Below are positions 25,710 to 36,400 of a stretch of 64,000 bases of DNA, piece by piece. The position numbers and the translations under genes are program-made. The notes below the pieces were generated by a model. That model did not search any database and was not told the origin of the DNA. It was given only the letters and a program-made list of their open reading frames with translations. Position 1 is the first letter of the stretch; every line of letters starts with the position of its first letter. This stretch comes from Sesamum alatum (lineage: Eukaryota; Streptophyta; Magnoliopsida; Lamiales; Pedaliaceae), in the NCBI GenBank assembly GCA_034509735.1, contig JACGWO010000003.1:14074001-14138000 (forward strand), written 5' to 3'.

Positions 25710-27281
25710 AAGATAGGTAGCAAAATTGTGCAGAGATTAGTGTGTGAGGTGGGTGTGATTGAGTACTTATATGACTAGCTCATATAATCCTACTCAAACT
25801 CTTCCAAAAAGACACAACCTAATCAACTAGGGATTTGACCTAGTCAAATCCTTGTTGACTTTGTATTTGACCTAGTCAAACCTCATCCTATGATGAATTC
25901 TATCCCTCCATCTCAAAACCTCTAGATCGGATCTCGTCCATCCATTCTTGATGGGCTTTATGAAGTGGAATGGTCCAAAGTCCAATGGACTTATGCATTC
26001 AATCTAATTTAATACTTAATTCCAAAATAATAATTTCCACCTTTTAATCTAATTAAAAAGGGAAAGCCCAACTTCTAAATTCATAAATATAATTTATGAA
26101 CCAAGCCCGATTAATCCATTTAATCGATGACGGCTTGTCACTCCAAAGAGGATCAATTTAATCCAATTAAATCGTTTCATCTCCCAAAATTAATTCTAAA
26201 TTAATTCCTTCACTTCCACTGAATCGTGTGTGACTCTTTAGGTTCACCCTCAGCTAGACTTGGACCTACTTCCTGTTATCCCATAACCAAAGTAGTCTAT
26301 CACCATGGGTTGTCGTCTAGCAATTGTCCATGGCACTAGAGACTAGGTGAATATATGGCTTGAACATTTAGGCTCTAAGTTACATACAGGTATGGTCCTA
26401 CTGTCGCCTATCTCCTGGCCTTAGCCTAGGATATGGAATTAAGATGTCGATTCTCATCCTTGACTAGGCATCTATGCTTAAAACTCGAAATAGGTTTATC
26501 TCTATGATTGTCGTAGGAAATCCTTTCCCAATCAATAAAATGCTATCGCCACAGACTTTGAAAGACTAAACCATCTCAGAGCGCATAGGATATCTCGTTG
26601 TCATCATCTTTGACAGAGGGACAAATCCTATCTTGGAGTCTACCGTCCTCTCTACGTATCCGATTGCACTAAATAAGGCTTATGATGACCATGTCTTACG
26701 ACACAATCACCGCTACTCAGATCCAAGATACAATCTTCGTATGTAAGCGACTGTCGTGATTACTCAAGTCCGAGGACTAATCCCATAATATCGGAATCGG
26801 GAATACCAGTCATACTGACCAAGCTCATGTGGCTTCCATATGACGATTCCCGCGAGTCACCTCAGTCAGCCGACACCCTTGTCAGCTAACCCACTAATAT
26901 TGCATAGACGTCCAATATCTGTTACTGATAAAACACGTCACTCATCCAATGAATGAAATCCTTAGTGCAAGTCTCTATAGAACCCTCGATACCCAATCTC
27001 AAGGTCCTCAACTTGGAGTATTTCAAACCGATCCGCAGAAGTTGGTTTCCATAACCGTCGACCTATGCGCAGTCCAACTTCTTGGATTCATATGTCCGGT
27101 CTATGGGCGTTTGTTGTGACGCAAAACCACGTTCAATGCTAGCAGTAAGCACAACAAACTCATCGTTGCCAATGATGAATCCTTACTACATTCATCAACA
27201 CAATACAACTTTCGTTCAAAGATTGGCGAATGGTTCTCAGAACAGCCAACCACATTGACTTTCTGGTTACCTATTCCAATA
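25353..27281 (-). repeat. 5' LTR of element G
   Basis: 1.93-kb pair of 7412-9453. In the minus sense it starts TATTGGAATAGG; the canonical TG is changed to TA. The conserved hairpin has a 9-bp stem here (25466-25488; arms AATCAAGGG and CCCTTGATT, loop CACAC in the minus sense). A (GA)n microsatellite lies at about 25666-25704. Confidence 0.9.
25666..25704. repeat. (GA)n microsatellite in the G 5' LTR
   Basis: An almost pure GA run of about 19 units. The matching place in the other G LTR (about 7895-7915) has only a short GAGAGAG, so the tract expanded after insertion. Confidence 0.9.
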
Positions 27282-27728
27282 GGTAGCCCATCGGCATGTT
27301 CAAGCTATCAATCCTTGGAGTGCAGGGCTTGGAGTAAGTAAATGATGACCTCGAGCTTCCCTCGATCTAGCTTCTTATGGTTCCTTAAATGAACTCTTTT
27401 AGTTGATCCACTGGAATCAATCCATCAGATGAGACATGAAGGACTTTTGCTGGCTTATCCTTCAATGAACTCTCGTTTTGAAGGAGTAGCTAGACACAAA
27501 GCGAGGAGAGGACAGAGAAGATTTATCTTCATCATCTTCACTTTCATGGCTAGGTACGAAGACATCCTTCTGAGCAGACTAAATAGAAGGAGTCATCTAG
27601 GAAGATTCTTTGAGTTTCTTCGACATGCTTCTCGTAGTAACACTGACACTCTTGGTACTCGAACTTGAAGACTTCGACGCGGCAAGTTTGGAATTCACCG
27701 TCTTCACATCTTTTTCTTGAGTACCCAT
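27282..27728 (-). pseudogene. Tat/Ogre gag N-terminal part of element H
   Basis: From the ATG at 27728 the minus strand reads MGTQEKDVKTVNSKLAASKS, then a serine-rich stretch and TTRSMSKKLKESS, then a stop. Recognisable gag-like sequence continues in shifted frames (AQKDVFVPSHESEDDEDKSS, later SLNMPMGY) up to the G insertion. The N-terminus is basic and Ser-rich, as in Tat/Ogre gag proteins. The remainder of gag resumes at 7411. Broken by at least two stops. Confidence 0.8.
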
Positions 27729-27798
27729 CGAAATACTTCGGACTTTATCGAAGGGAAGAGATGAGAGGTGTAGCAGTTCCATCGGGCGTGCCAAAATT
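27729..27798 (-). promoter_or_regulatory. Leader and candidate primer-binding site of gypsy element H
   Basis: Directly inside the LTR the minus strand reads AATTTTGGCACGCCCGATGG. TTGGC...CGCCC sequences are found at the primer-binding site in Tat-type elements; I did not identify the tRNA. The leader is short (about 70 nt), in contrast to the copia elements. Confidence 0.6.
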
Positions 27799-28737
27799 TG
27801 TAACTGAATTTTTTTGTTTCTAAATTTATTGAAACAAGAAAATATTATAAATAAATTCTTTGAATTGATTGAGTATTTTTGGGTACGAAATCTCTATTTG
27901 AAACTTTTGATTCTTTACTTTAAGAACGTGATCTTTGATTTCAGCAACTTTGGAGGTCAAACTTGACGTTTGATCCTCTTTAATGTTGACTTTGACTTTG
28001 AATAATGTTAATTCGAGGGGTCGTTGACTTGTTCCCGGATTGAACGCTATAAATTTGGAGATATTTGACTTGAAATTAAAGATTTCTTGGTGGATTTGAG
28101 GCTTTGATCTCTGCCAAGGTGGACTTGCTTCTTGATAACATTAATTCGCGGGTTATTTGACTTCTTCTCGAATCGAATGTTGACTTTGGATTGCGAAATG
28201 ACTTCCGTAACGAACACCTTAATTCTTGCCTTGAACACCGTGGATCTTTCTTGATTTGTGCTTGAGAAGATTTGGAGACTCTCTTTCTTGTTTCTTCACT
28301 TGTCTTCAATTGTGTGTGTTGAATGAGCCCCTGGGACTCTTTTATATAGCTGTCAAAGATGTAGAGTTGTGGTGAATTTGAACATCATTTTTATTATCTC
28401 TTTATTTTAATTTAAAGAGATAAATAATTTAAATATTTTGGAAGACATGATTGGTCAATTTTGATATTATCTCTTTAATATTTGTATTTTTTAACGAGAT
28501 AAATATCAAAAATATTCGTCTTAATCTGATTGGCCGAAACACTTTAGCTTGACACTTGTCGGACGTTGATTTGGTGACGAAATATATATTAAAATATCAA
28601 TTAAATTAATTATTTACACTTGAAATTAACTTAAAATTTTTCAAAATATAAATAGAAAAGGGAATATCATTGATAAATAATATATATTTTTCACTTATCG
28701 TCATTTGATTGTGTGCAAAATTAATTTGTCTACAACA
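27799..28737 (-). repeat. 5' LTR of gypsy element H
   Basis: 939 bp, TG...CA in the minus sense (TGTTGTAGACAAATT to AATTCAGTTACA). A TATA box in the minus sense (TATATAAAAG) lies at about 28339-28348, giving U3/R structure. The second LTR is not in the window. Confidence 0.85.
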
Positions 28738-29188
28738 CCAATATCTCTTATTTTTTTCTTAAATTAAATTACAAACAATCTAATGTACATGCATTACCTG
28801 AATTTCCATAACAATGATAGGAGGATATACAATAAAAATAAACTCTTATTATCTCACATACATAAACTTAGAATATCCATAAAAATAGTTATAATTACAA
28901 ATAGTTCCAATTGGTTTGAATATCTATATATTAAGCAAAGGGGCGGTTGAGGACAATAAGTTTTGTGAAATATTTCATTTTATTCAATCAAAATATGAGT
29001 TTTATGATAAAATATCTGATTTCAACTAATATAGGTGATTGAACTCACAATTTTCAAATGTCATGGTGCAAAGTGCACATAATCAGAACTAGTTTGCCGA
29101 AAACAAAAGTTCAATGCAAATTTTACAAAAAGTGGGGCTTCATCTGCACAAATTGAAAACTTAAGGAGCAATTTTGCCCCATATAAGC
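28738..29188. other. AT-rich non-coding DNA between H and the LINE
   Basis: About 450 bp, very AT-rich, with no frame or repeat I recognise. It is probably the original chromosomal DNA to the left of the LINE insertion; the corresponding right flank begins at 61883. Confidence 0.6.
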
Positions 29189-29205
29189 TGGGGGTGCACG
29201 CATTT
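29189..29205. repeat. 17-bp target site duplication of the LINE, left copy
   Basis: TGGGGGTGCACGCATTT; the identical 17 bp occurs at 61866-61882. Here it runs into a T tract (to 29210), which is the LINE poly(A) tail read on the plus strand. Confidence 0.85.
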
Positions 29206-29263
29206 TTTTTCTTTGAAGGGGAACTAGAAATATTATATCATGAGTGAAAAATGTCTGCCATGA

Positions 29264-29843
29264 CTAAGTCAGTCGCATCTGTTGGATGTTGGAAGTGCCT
29301 TCCAAATGACCCAAAGCTGATTTGGCTAAGTAGTGTGCCATGGTGTTACAGACACGTTTTACAGAAACAAAGTTACAAGAATCGAAAAAGAGCTTAAAGA
29401 AATAATATCAGCCACAATGGGGCTAATGAAGGAAGAGTCTTGAGATGGAGATCGCATCTTGGAGATCAGGTTAGCACAGTCATTCTCAAGGATGATCTTT
29501 CTCCAGCCATGTTTCAGTCCAAGTTCCAGTGCAAATCTGGCTGCCAATGCTTCAGCCACTTCACTAGTGCCAGCGTTGAATCCGAACAGCAGCCCAAGCC
29601 AAGCAAAGTCCTCTGTTGTCGCGAGCTATAACGCTAATGTCCAGCTCTTGTCCGCCAAAGAAAACTACACCATCATAGTTTAACTTAATTGTGCCAGCAG
29701 GAGGGTAGCACCATCTTGTAGGGTTTTGAATTGGAGGAGATAGACCGGCATCTCGGTTTTGGGCTTGGAAGGCAGCAAGGTACTCCATAGAAAAGGTCAC
29801 CACTTGATCCGGTTGCAAGAAAGGTTGTTGGACGAGTTTGCAG
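29264..29843 (-). pseudogene. LINE C-terminal RNase H domain (RVT_3 type), frameshifted
   Basis: The minus strand gives PPAGTIKLNYDGVVFFGG, then VIARDNRGLCLAWAAV. After a frameshift near 29560 it gives EALAARFALELGLKHGW and RKIILENDCANLI. After another near 29395 it gives DSCNFVSVKRVCNTMAHYLAKSALG and a stop at 29264-29266. This is the plant RNase H-like domain that ends many plant LINE polyproteins: first catalytic Asp in NYDG, Glu in AEALAAR, Asp in ENDC, and the conserved final VCNxxAH block. Its 5' side is cut at 29843 by the C LTR. Confidence 0.85.
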
Positions 29844-29958
29844 TGTTAGAATAGGTCACCGTAAAACCAATCTAATTGGGCTTATATAACCTATGTCTGA
29901 CAGTTTTGGTGTTTTAATAAATATTATGAATAAGAAAGTGATATTCATATGGCATAAA
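29844..29958 (+). repeat. LTR stub C (start of an A-family copia LTR)
   Basis: Begins TGTTAGAATAGGTCACC and follows the A LTR for about 115 nt (GTGATATTCATATGGCAT near the end), then is cut by the B LTR at 29959. The flank TGCAG (29839-29843) is LINE sequence. No continuation of C is found elsewhere in the window. Confidence 0.75.
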
Positions 29959-30036
29959 TGTTACAATAGGTGACCTGAAAGCCAATAGGTTTGGCATTTT
30001 TTAACCTATTTGACAACTTGATGTAAATGTAATCTT

Positions 30037-30041
30037 ATTGG
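30037..30041. repeat. Target site duplication of element A, left copy (ATTGG)
   Basis: ATTGG abuts the A 5' LTR and is repeated at 39502-39506. The F-family LTR reads across this point, confirming insertion into the B LTR. Confidence 0.93.
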
Positions 30042-31415
30042 TGTTAGAATAGGTGACCATGTAGCCAATCTTGGCAGGTGAAATGTAACCTATGTCTAGA
30101 CAATTTCTAGGATTTGATATATTATTAATGAATAAAAAAGTGATATTCATTTGGTACTACTTTGTTTGTGTTCACTTTATCTGCTTTATACATATCTGTT
30201 CACTATGCAAACAAAACCCACAGACTGAAAATGTATTTCGGGGACTGGGACTACGCTTGGAGGTAGGTTCATGAAATCAGTCTCGCCGAATCAGTTCAGA
30301 AATCTCCAAGTCAAGGAATCTCGAAAATGGGTACCGAGATTCCCCTTGAAACTTGCACTAAGCATCTGCTGTCGTATTTCATCGACGGGTGACAAAGGTC
30401 GTCTAAGCAGTATTGGTGGGTTAGCATGCTAGGGAGCATCTGACTGAGGTGACTCGTGGAAACCGTCTTACGGAGGACCTTGAGTAGGGTCGGCTACGTA
30501 TGACGTGTATTCCCGGTTCCAACGGTACAGGTCAAGTCCTTTGACTTGAGGAACTGCTGAGTTTACCTGTATGTCAGGTTGTATCTTAGGTATGGTGAGA
30601 GATTGCCAAGAAGCACTTGAGTAGTCATAAGCCATATCTAGTGCAGCTCTAGTGTACAGAGTGACAGTAGTTTCCAAGAAAGGATCTATCTCCTGTCAAA
30701 AGGCATTGACAGTTGAGTCTCACAAATGCTCTGTGTATTGTCCCTAAAATCTGTGTCCACAGTAACTGAACAGAAGGGAAGGTTTCCCTTGCGGCGTTTA
30801 GTAAGGTCAGACCGACACTTAGGTCCATAATGGGTACCTGCATTTTTCGTGCCCTAGACCCTAAGTGGTGAGACTGTAGACAGAAGGACGAGTGTACTGT
30901 TAGAGCCTAAATGTTCATCCCCGGATATTCACCTAGTTTCTAGTGCCATGGACCGTTGCTAGATGGCCACCCATGGTAACGGGCGGATTCTAGGAATCCG
31001 ACCAAGTCTAGCTGAAAGGTGAACCTAAAGAGTCACATACAATCCACACACATTAAGTATTTAATTTAGAATTAAATATTAGAGAAATGGAATGATTAAA
31101 TTGAATTTAATCGGGTTCTTTATTTTCTTGGAGAGAATTAATTCCTTTTATTAGATAAAAGGGATTGATCTAATAAATTGAATTTATTAGAAAATTAATT
31201 TAATGGGCCTAGAATAAATATTTATATTTATTTATTGCCCTTTAGAATATTTAAATAGGTTTTAAATATTCCATTAAATTAAATTAATAGTTCAAGGGTA
31301 CACCCCTTGAACGTGTTCTTTTATTTACGTAAAAGCATGATTTAATTTTTGTTATTTAATTTTATACCGCGCTTCCGCATTCGTGCTATTTCCCGGGACG
31401 ATCCACAATCTTTCA
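30042..31415 (+). repeat. 5' LTR of element A, with internal deletion
   Basis: 1,374 bp, TGTTAG...TTTCA. At about 31292 it jumps from sequence equivalent to 38776 to sequence equivalent to 39379 of the 3' LTR, losing about 602 bp that contain the TATA box. Only a 2-nt TT match exists at the breakpoint. The hairpin is retained at 31291-31311. Confidence 0.93.
31291..31311 (+). other. Conserved R/U5 hairpin, A 5' LTR
   Basis: Arms TTCAAGGG and CCCTTGAA around a TACAC loop. The A 3' LTR has the same 8-bp stem at 39377-39398 with a 6-nt loop. See the finding on covariation. Confidence 0.75.
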
Positions 31416-33464
31416 ATGGTATCAGAGCTCGGTTCGGTGTATAGGCATAGGGTTTTACGTGCGTTTTAAGCATGAAACGTGTTCTTGGCATGTTTTAATT
31501 AATTCTTGGTTATATTATTATTAAAGCATGTCGTTTTCTTGCTTTTAATTCGTATGAATTTTGGTACTATTGGATTTTCTTTTTTTCTTGAGAAACAGGG
31601 GGTGAAAATCGAGCAAAAACGGAGAAACGCCGCAGCACGCCGACCTGCCGGAGGCTGGCCGCGCGCAGCCGTGCGCACGGGCGAGCAGACGCGCGCAGGC
31701 AAGGGAGCCTGCGCGCGGCCGCCTGCGCCAGGCGCGCATGGTTGCGCGCAGACAGGGCTGCGCGTCCGGGCGCACGCACAAGGCCGCGCCTCCAGGCGCA
31801 CACGCACGCAGACGGAGGAGTCTGCGCGCGCGGGCACTGCGCAGGGGATGGCGCACGACCAGCGGCCGGCAGGCTAGCGCGCGCAGGCAAGGGAGCCTGC
31901 ATGCGCGACAGCCTGCCCGCGGGCGCAGCCGTGCAGCCTGCTGCCGACTAGGCGCGCGCGCACGCAGGCAGGCTGCACGCCGGCTGCCGGCTGTTGGGTT
32001 TCTCCCCTTTTAATTTATTCTATTTTTTCAGTTTTAATTTTAATTAATTCTAAAAAAATTCATTTTTGTTCAATTTTTGCCTAATTTTCTAAGACATTAT
32101 TTTAGGAGGTAAAATTATATTGGATTTGGAATCCCGAGGATAATTTACCTAGAAATAATGAGGAAAGGTCTTTCTAAAACGAGAAAATACTATTACCAGC
32201 AGTTGTACCATATTTTCATACGTTACGCATTTATTTTTCTTATCTTGGATAATTATGATTGGTAATGATATGTTGTTAGCATGTATCTTATGTGATTGGA
32301 TCATATGATTATGTGTGTTGGATGGAAATGGATGATCACGAGCCCTAGACTGGATGTATGGTTTAATTTTCTGTTTGGCCTGTGTGCCTCTTATACTGCT
32401 TTCTCCTTCTCCCTTTCTAGTTGCCTTGGAATAATAAGGCATTCAACCTCCCTCCTTATGTACTCCCCCCGGGTTTTTGTTGGGGTTTCTATTTTTTATA
32501 TGTAATGAGAGTAGAATAGAAGTGAGGTTTTATTTTATGTAATTGGTGGAGAAGAAGGAAGGTCCACATGGAGAGCCCAGACAGGAGGTTCCAAGGCGTT
32601 TCCATGAAGAGAAGAAAGAGAAAAGAGACCAAGGCCCATCAGAATGATGATTGGGTTACTATTAATGTAATAGTGTAGGACCAACCCTAGATTGACCATA
32701 GATCCACTGCGGGCTCAATGGGTCGCATAGGATTCGGGCTCGTGATCATCCAAAAGGGGCGTGCTAGGCTTTAATTTTGCAGGTGGTTATTATGATGGAT
32801 GAATGGCGTTTTATTTATCATATAACTGTTGTGGATGCAATTTATTTATTACGCATTATGGATGAATGTGTAGATATATTTACTTTATGAGATCTCGGTC
32901 ATTTACTACTCATAATGGTTGGACCAATGTCCAAATATTAGACCCTAGACAAAGTGGACATGGACTCTAGGAGTTCGTCCATGCCTTCCAATCCATGGCA
33001 TAATGAGGAAGCTGATTTAGGTCGATAGCGTGGTCTCACGAGTCGTGGAAATTCTATCGTACTTAAAAGAAGTTGCACTATGTCATGAAGGTAGCAGTGG
33101 GTCTATGGCTCGGTTGATTGGGTCGGGTCTAACGCCCGATTAGCATGATTCGCTTGGAGTCCTCGGGATCATGTAAAAGGGCAAGGCAATAATCTTGGGA
33201 ATCTCGTGGAACGAGAATGGTATGGCATACCTCCCACAGGATTCTTCCCATGCGAATCATAAAAGCAGGGTATGGGGAAATTCGCTGTGGATCCCAAGCC
33301 CACTAAGAAAAGGTTTCCCGAAAATAACGTTTGAGAGTACCGTGTTTTCGTATAAATCGTGGGAGCATTAAATGACTAAGGACCAAGCATTTAATTATAT
33401 ATATCAAACCTCCATCTTTTAAATTCTACTGATCGCGAACTCTGTTTTTAAATGTAGATTTAAA
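31416..33464 (+). other. Untranslated leader of element A
   Basis: About 2.0 kb. Order: PBS (31417-31428), GC-rich island rich in GCGCGC (31620-31995), left arm (32330-32345) and right arm (32736-32751) of a perfect 16-nt inverted repeat, conserved TGTAATGAGAGTAG block (near 32500), and one CACGAGTCGTG palindrome (33034-33048). The Arg/Ala/Pro-rich frames in the island run on both strands and are not taken as genes. Confidence 0.8.
31417..31428 (+). promoter_or_regulatory. Primer-binding site of element A
   Basis: TGGTATCAGAGC one nt after the LTR; perfect match to the initiator Met-tRNA 3' end. Confidence 0.95.
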
Positions 33465-36400
33465 ATGTCTAAGAACCCTTTATCAACCATACTTGAGACC
33501 AACAAATTCAATGGAACCAATTACAACGACTGGTTGCGCAATCTCGGGATAATCCTGGATTACGAAAACCAAGGCTACGTCATGGACGAGCCTCCCCCTA
33601 GGACCTTACCGGAAGGATCCACGCCAGAAGAACGTGTGACGTTCGAGACTTGGCATAAGGATAACCGAGAGGTCCGTAGCATCATACTTGCTTCGATGAC
33701 GAATGAGATTCAGAAGCAGTATGAAAGGCTAGACGATGTCCCTTCCATTATGGCTTGCCTTAAGGATTACTATGCAGTCCCGGACCGACATACTAGGTAT
33801 GTCGCGACTAAGGCGTTCTTTGAAACTAAAATGACAGAAGGATCCTCTGTACAAGAGCACGAGGTTAAAATGCTTACCCTGGTGGAAAAGCTCGAGGACC
33901 TAAAGGCAGGCCTTGATAATGAAACGTACATAGATGTGATCCTTCAGTCACTCCCACCCTCTTTCGACCAATTTATTGTGAACTACAACATGAACGCACT
34001 TGAGAAGGGCATTCATGAGTTGATAAATATGTTGGTGCAATACAAGGCAACGACCAAAAAGTCCACGCCTTCGGTATTGTTTGGAGGTGCTTCAACTTCC
34101 AAAACGAAAGGCAAGGGTGCTGGATGTTGGAAAAGGAAGAAAGGGAAGGGACAAACGGTCAAAGCAGCTACGAACACTAAGAGTGTTCCCATTGCCAAAG
34201 AGGGGAAAGGCAAAGGAAAGGGAAAGGTTGTCTCCAAGCAACAGTCGAGGGCATATGACATATGTATCAATTGCCGTGAGAAAGGGCATTGGAAGAGGGA
34301 GTGCCCCAAACTCTTCTCAAACCAAGGTATATTTGTGATTGAGGTCAATATGGTCACTAATTTCGCCTCTTGGTTATTAGATACCGGCTGTGGAGCTCAC
34401 ATTTGCAATGATTTGCAGGTGTTGAAAAGAAGCAGAAAACTGGGTAGCGGGGATATGATCCTAAAGCTTGGGAATGGCAAGGCCATCTCGGCAGAAGCAG
34501 TAGGATCCGCCACTCTAGTAGTTAGTGATCGTATTTTGCATAGCATTAGAGCAAGTTTATTATGTACCCAGTCTGATTAAAAACATCATTTCCATTCCAT
34601 TGTTTGACAATAGTGGTTATGAGTTTATGATCAATAAAAATTGCTTTTATTTAATGAGGTGTGGAATTGCTCATCTACTTGGTACACTTAATAATGGGCT
34701 CTATATCTTGCAACAAACGAACTTTGTTCTAAACGCTCAACACAAACGTAAAATAGATAATAACGGGAACGCACGACTATGGCACGCTAGGCTAGGTCAC
34801 ATATCCCAAGATAGGACGAAAAGATTGGTAGACTCAAAGAACCTAGAGGTAGGGGACTTTAGTGAGCTACCAACATGTGAATCCTGTCTAAGAGGGAAAA
34901 TAACCAAGAAGCCCTTTTTAGGACAAAGCAGGCTTGCCACAGGTCTGTTGGACTTGGTCCATACAGACGTATGTGGACCACTAAGGACGCAGGCCCGAGG
35001 TTTCTCCTACTTCATAACCTTTACCGATGATCATTCACGGTATGGTTATGTTTACCTGATGAGGTACAAGTCTGAAGCTCTTGAGAGGTTTAAAGAATTC
35101 AGACTTGAAGTGGAGAACCAAACCAACTGCAAAATTAAAGTCCTACGGTCAGACCGAGGCGGTGAATACCTTAGTACCGAGTTCCTTAATTATCTAAATG
35201 AAAATGGTATAATATCTTAATGGACACCTCCCGGAACACCACAATTGAATGGTGTCTCTGAAAGGAGGAATCGAACCCTGTTGGACATGGTTCGATCCAT
35301 GATGAGTTTTGCCAAATTGCCCTTGTCCTTTTGGGGCTATGCATTGGAAACCGCGGCCAAGTTGCTAAATTTGTCGCTAACCAGTGTATTGACCCAAACT
35401 CCATATGAGATATGGCACGGCAAGCCTGCATCCTACAACTACTTGAAAGTGTGGGGTAGCCCCGCATACGTCAAGAGGTTAATAAGCTAGAATCCAGATC
35501 TAGCTTATACAGGTTCGTTGGATACCCTAAAGAAACTGCGGGTTATTACTTCTATGACCCCTTGGAACAAAAGGTATTAGTTTCAAGGAATGTAGTATTC
35601 TTGGAGCAAGGCTTTCCAGAGGATATCCAACCTGATGAACTGATCCTTGAGGAATCAAGTGATGGAAACCAGTCATCAGAGGAAGCCGCGGATTCCTCAC
35701 TTAGAGGATTCAGAATAGATACCCGAAGGGCTGATCGACCTCGAGAAGTCCAACGTGCTAGGCATGAAGGACAGCCTCAGGAACAGCCAGCCTCGGTACC
35801 TGAATCGCCAGCTCCTATACAGTCAGCGCCCACAATCACCACTGACGTTCCCGTTCTCCGTAGGTCAACTAGAGAGTCCAGACCTCCAATGAGATATGGA
35901 TTTCTAAATACGACCGGTCTTTTGGATAACGATCCTAAGACATATAAAGAAGCAATGTCTGACATCGACTCCGGGAAATGGCTTGAGGCCATGAAAACCG
36001 AAATGGGCTCCATGAGCGAAAACCAAGTCTGGAGACTTGTAGATCTACCGAAAGGTGTTAAGCTAGTTGGCTGTAAGTGGGTCGACAAGCGCAAACTTGG
36101 CGTTGATGGAGAATTCACAAATTTTAAGGCTAGGCTTGTAGCTAAAGGGTACACTCAACGACCCGGGGTCGATTTTGAGGACACCTACTCGCCGGTAGCC
36201 ATGGCTAAATCCATTCGGATCCTGCTCGTCATAGCGGCATGGTATGACTATGAGATATGGCAGATGGATGTGAAAACGGCCTTCCTCAATGGTTTCGTTG
36301 AGGAAGAGATCTATATGGATCAGCCGGAGGGTTTCACGGTCGCTGGAGAAGAACAGAAGGTCTGTCGTCTCCAGAAGTCCATCTATGGCCTCAAACAAGC

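Larger units (their letters stand above)
7412..27281 (-). mobile_element. Ty1/copia retrotransposon G, complete but decayed, containing element F
   Basis: Two LTRs in minus orientation (5' LTR 25353-27281; 3' LTR 7412-9453) flank an internal region made of 9454-13351 and 23555-25352. The primer-binding site is intact (25340-25351, complementary to initiator Met-tRNA) and so is the polypurine tract (9454-9462). The 5-bp target duplication GGTAG is perfect. Its gag-pol is unreadable and shares specific defects with the copies at 1-1880 and 49412-52570. With cis signals intact and coding capacity lost in a shared way, it looks like a non-autonomous element that moved using another element's proteins (inference). 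Confidence 0.9.
5298..28737 (-). mobile_element. Ty3/gypsy retrotransposon (Tat/Ogre lineage), element H, interrupted
   Basis: H is present in two pieces, 27282-28737 (5' LTR, leader, gag start) and 5298-7411 (rest of gag, protease, pre-RT). Copia element G sits between them. The join is clean at protein level: the right piece ends in LNMPMGY and the left piece begins QPPKFHQF, one continuous gag motif, with GGTAG duplicated at 7407-7411 and 27282-27286. The left piece is cut at 5297 by the CACTA transposon, so RT, RNase H, integrase and 3' LTR lie outside the window or are lost. The 5' LTR end at 28737 is followed by CCAAT (28738-28742), the expected half of the target duplication. Confidence 0.85.

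Noticed and set aside
31506..31902. Several overlapping Arg/Ala/Pro-rich frames on both strands
   Set aside because: They exist only because the GC island lacks AT-rich stop codons. All strands are open at once, and the same happens in the islands at 20785-21112, 24278-24532, 41770-42122 and 47700-48033.
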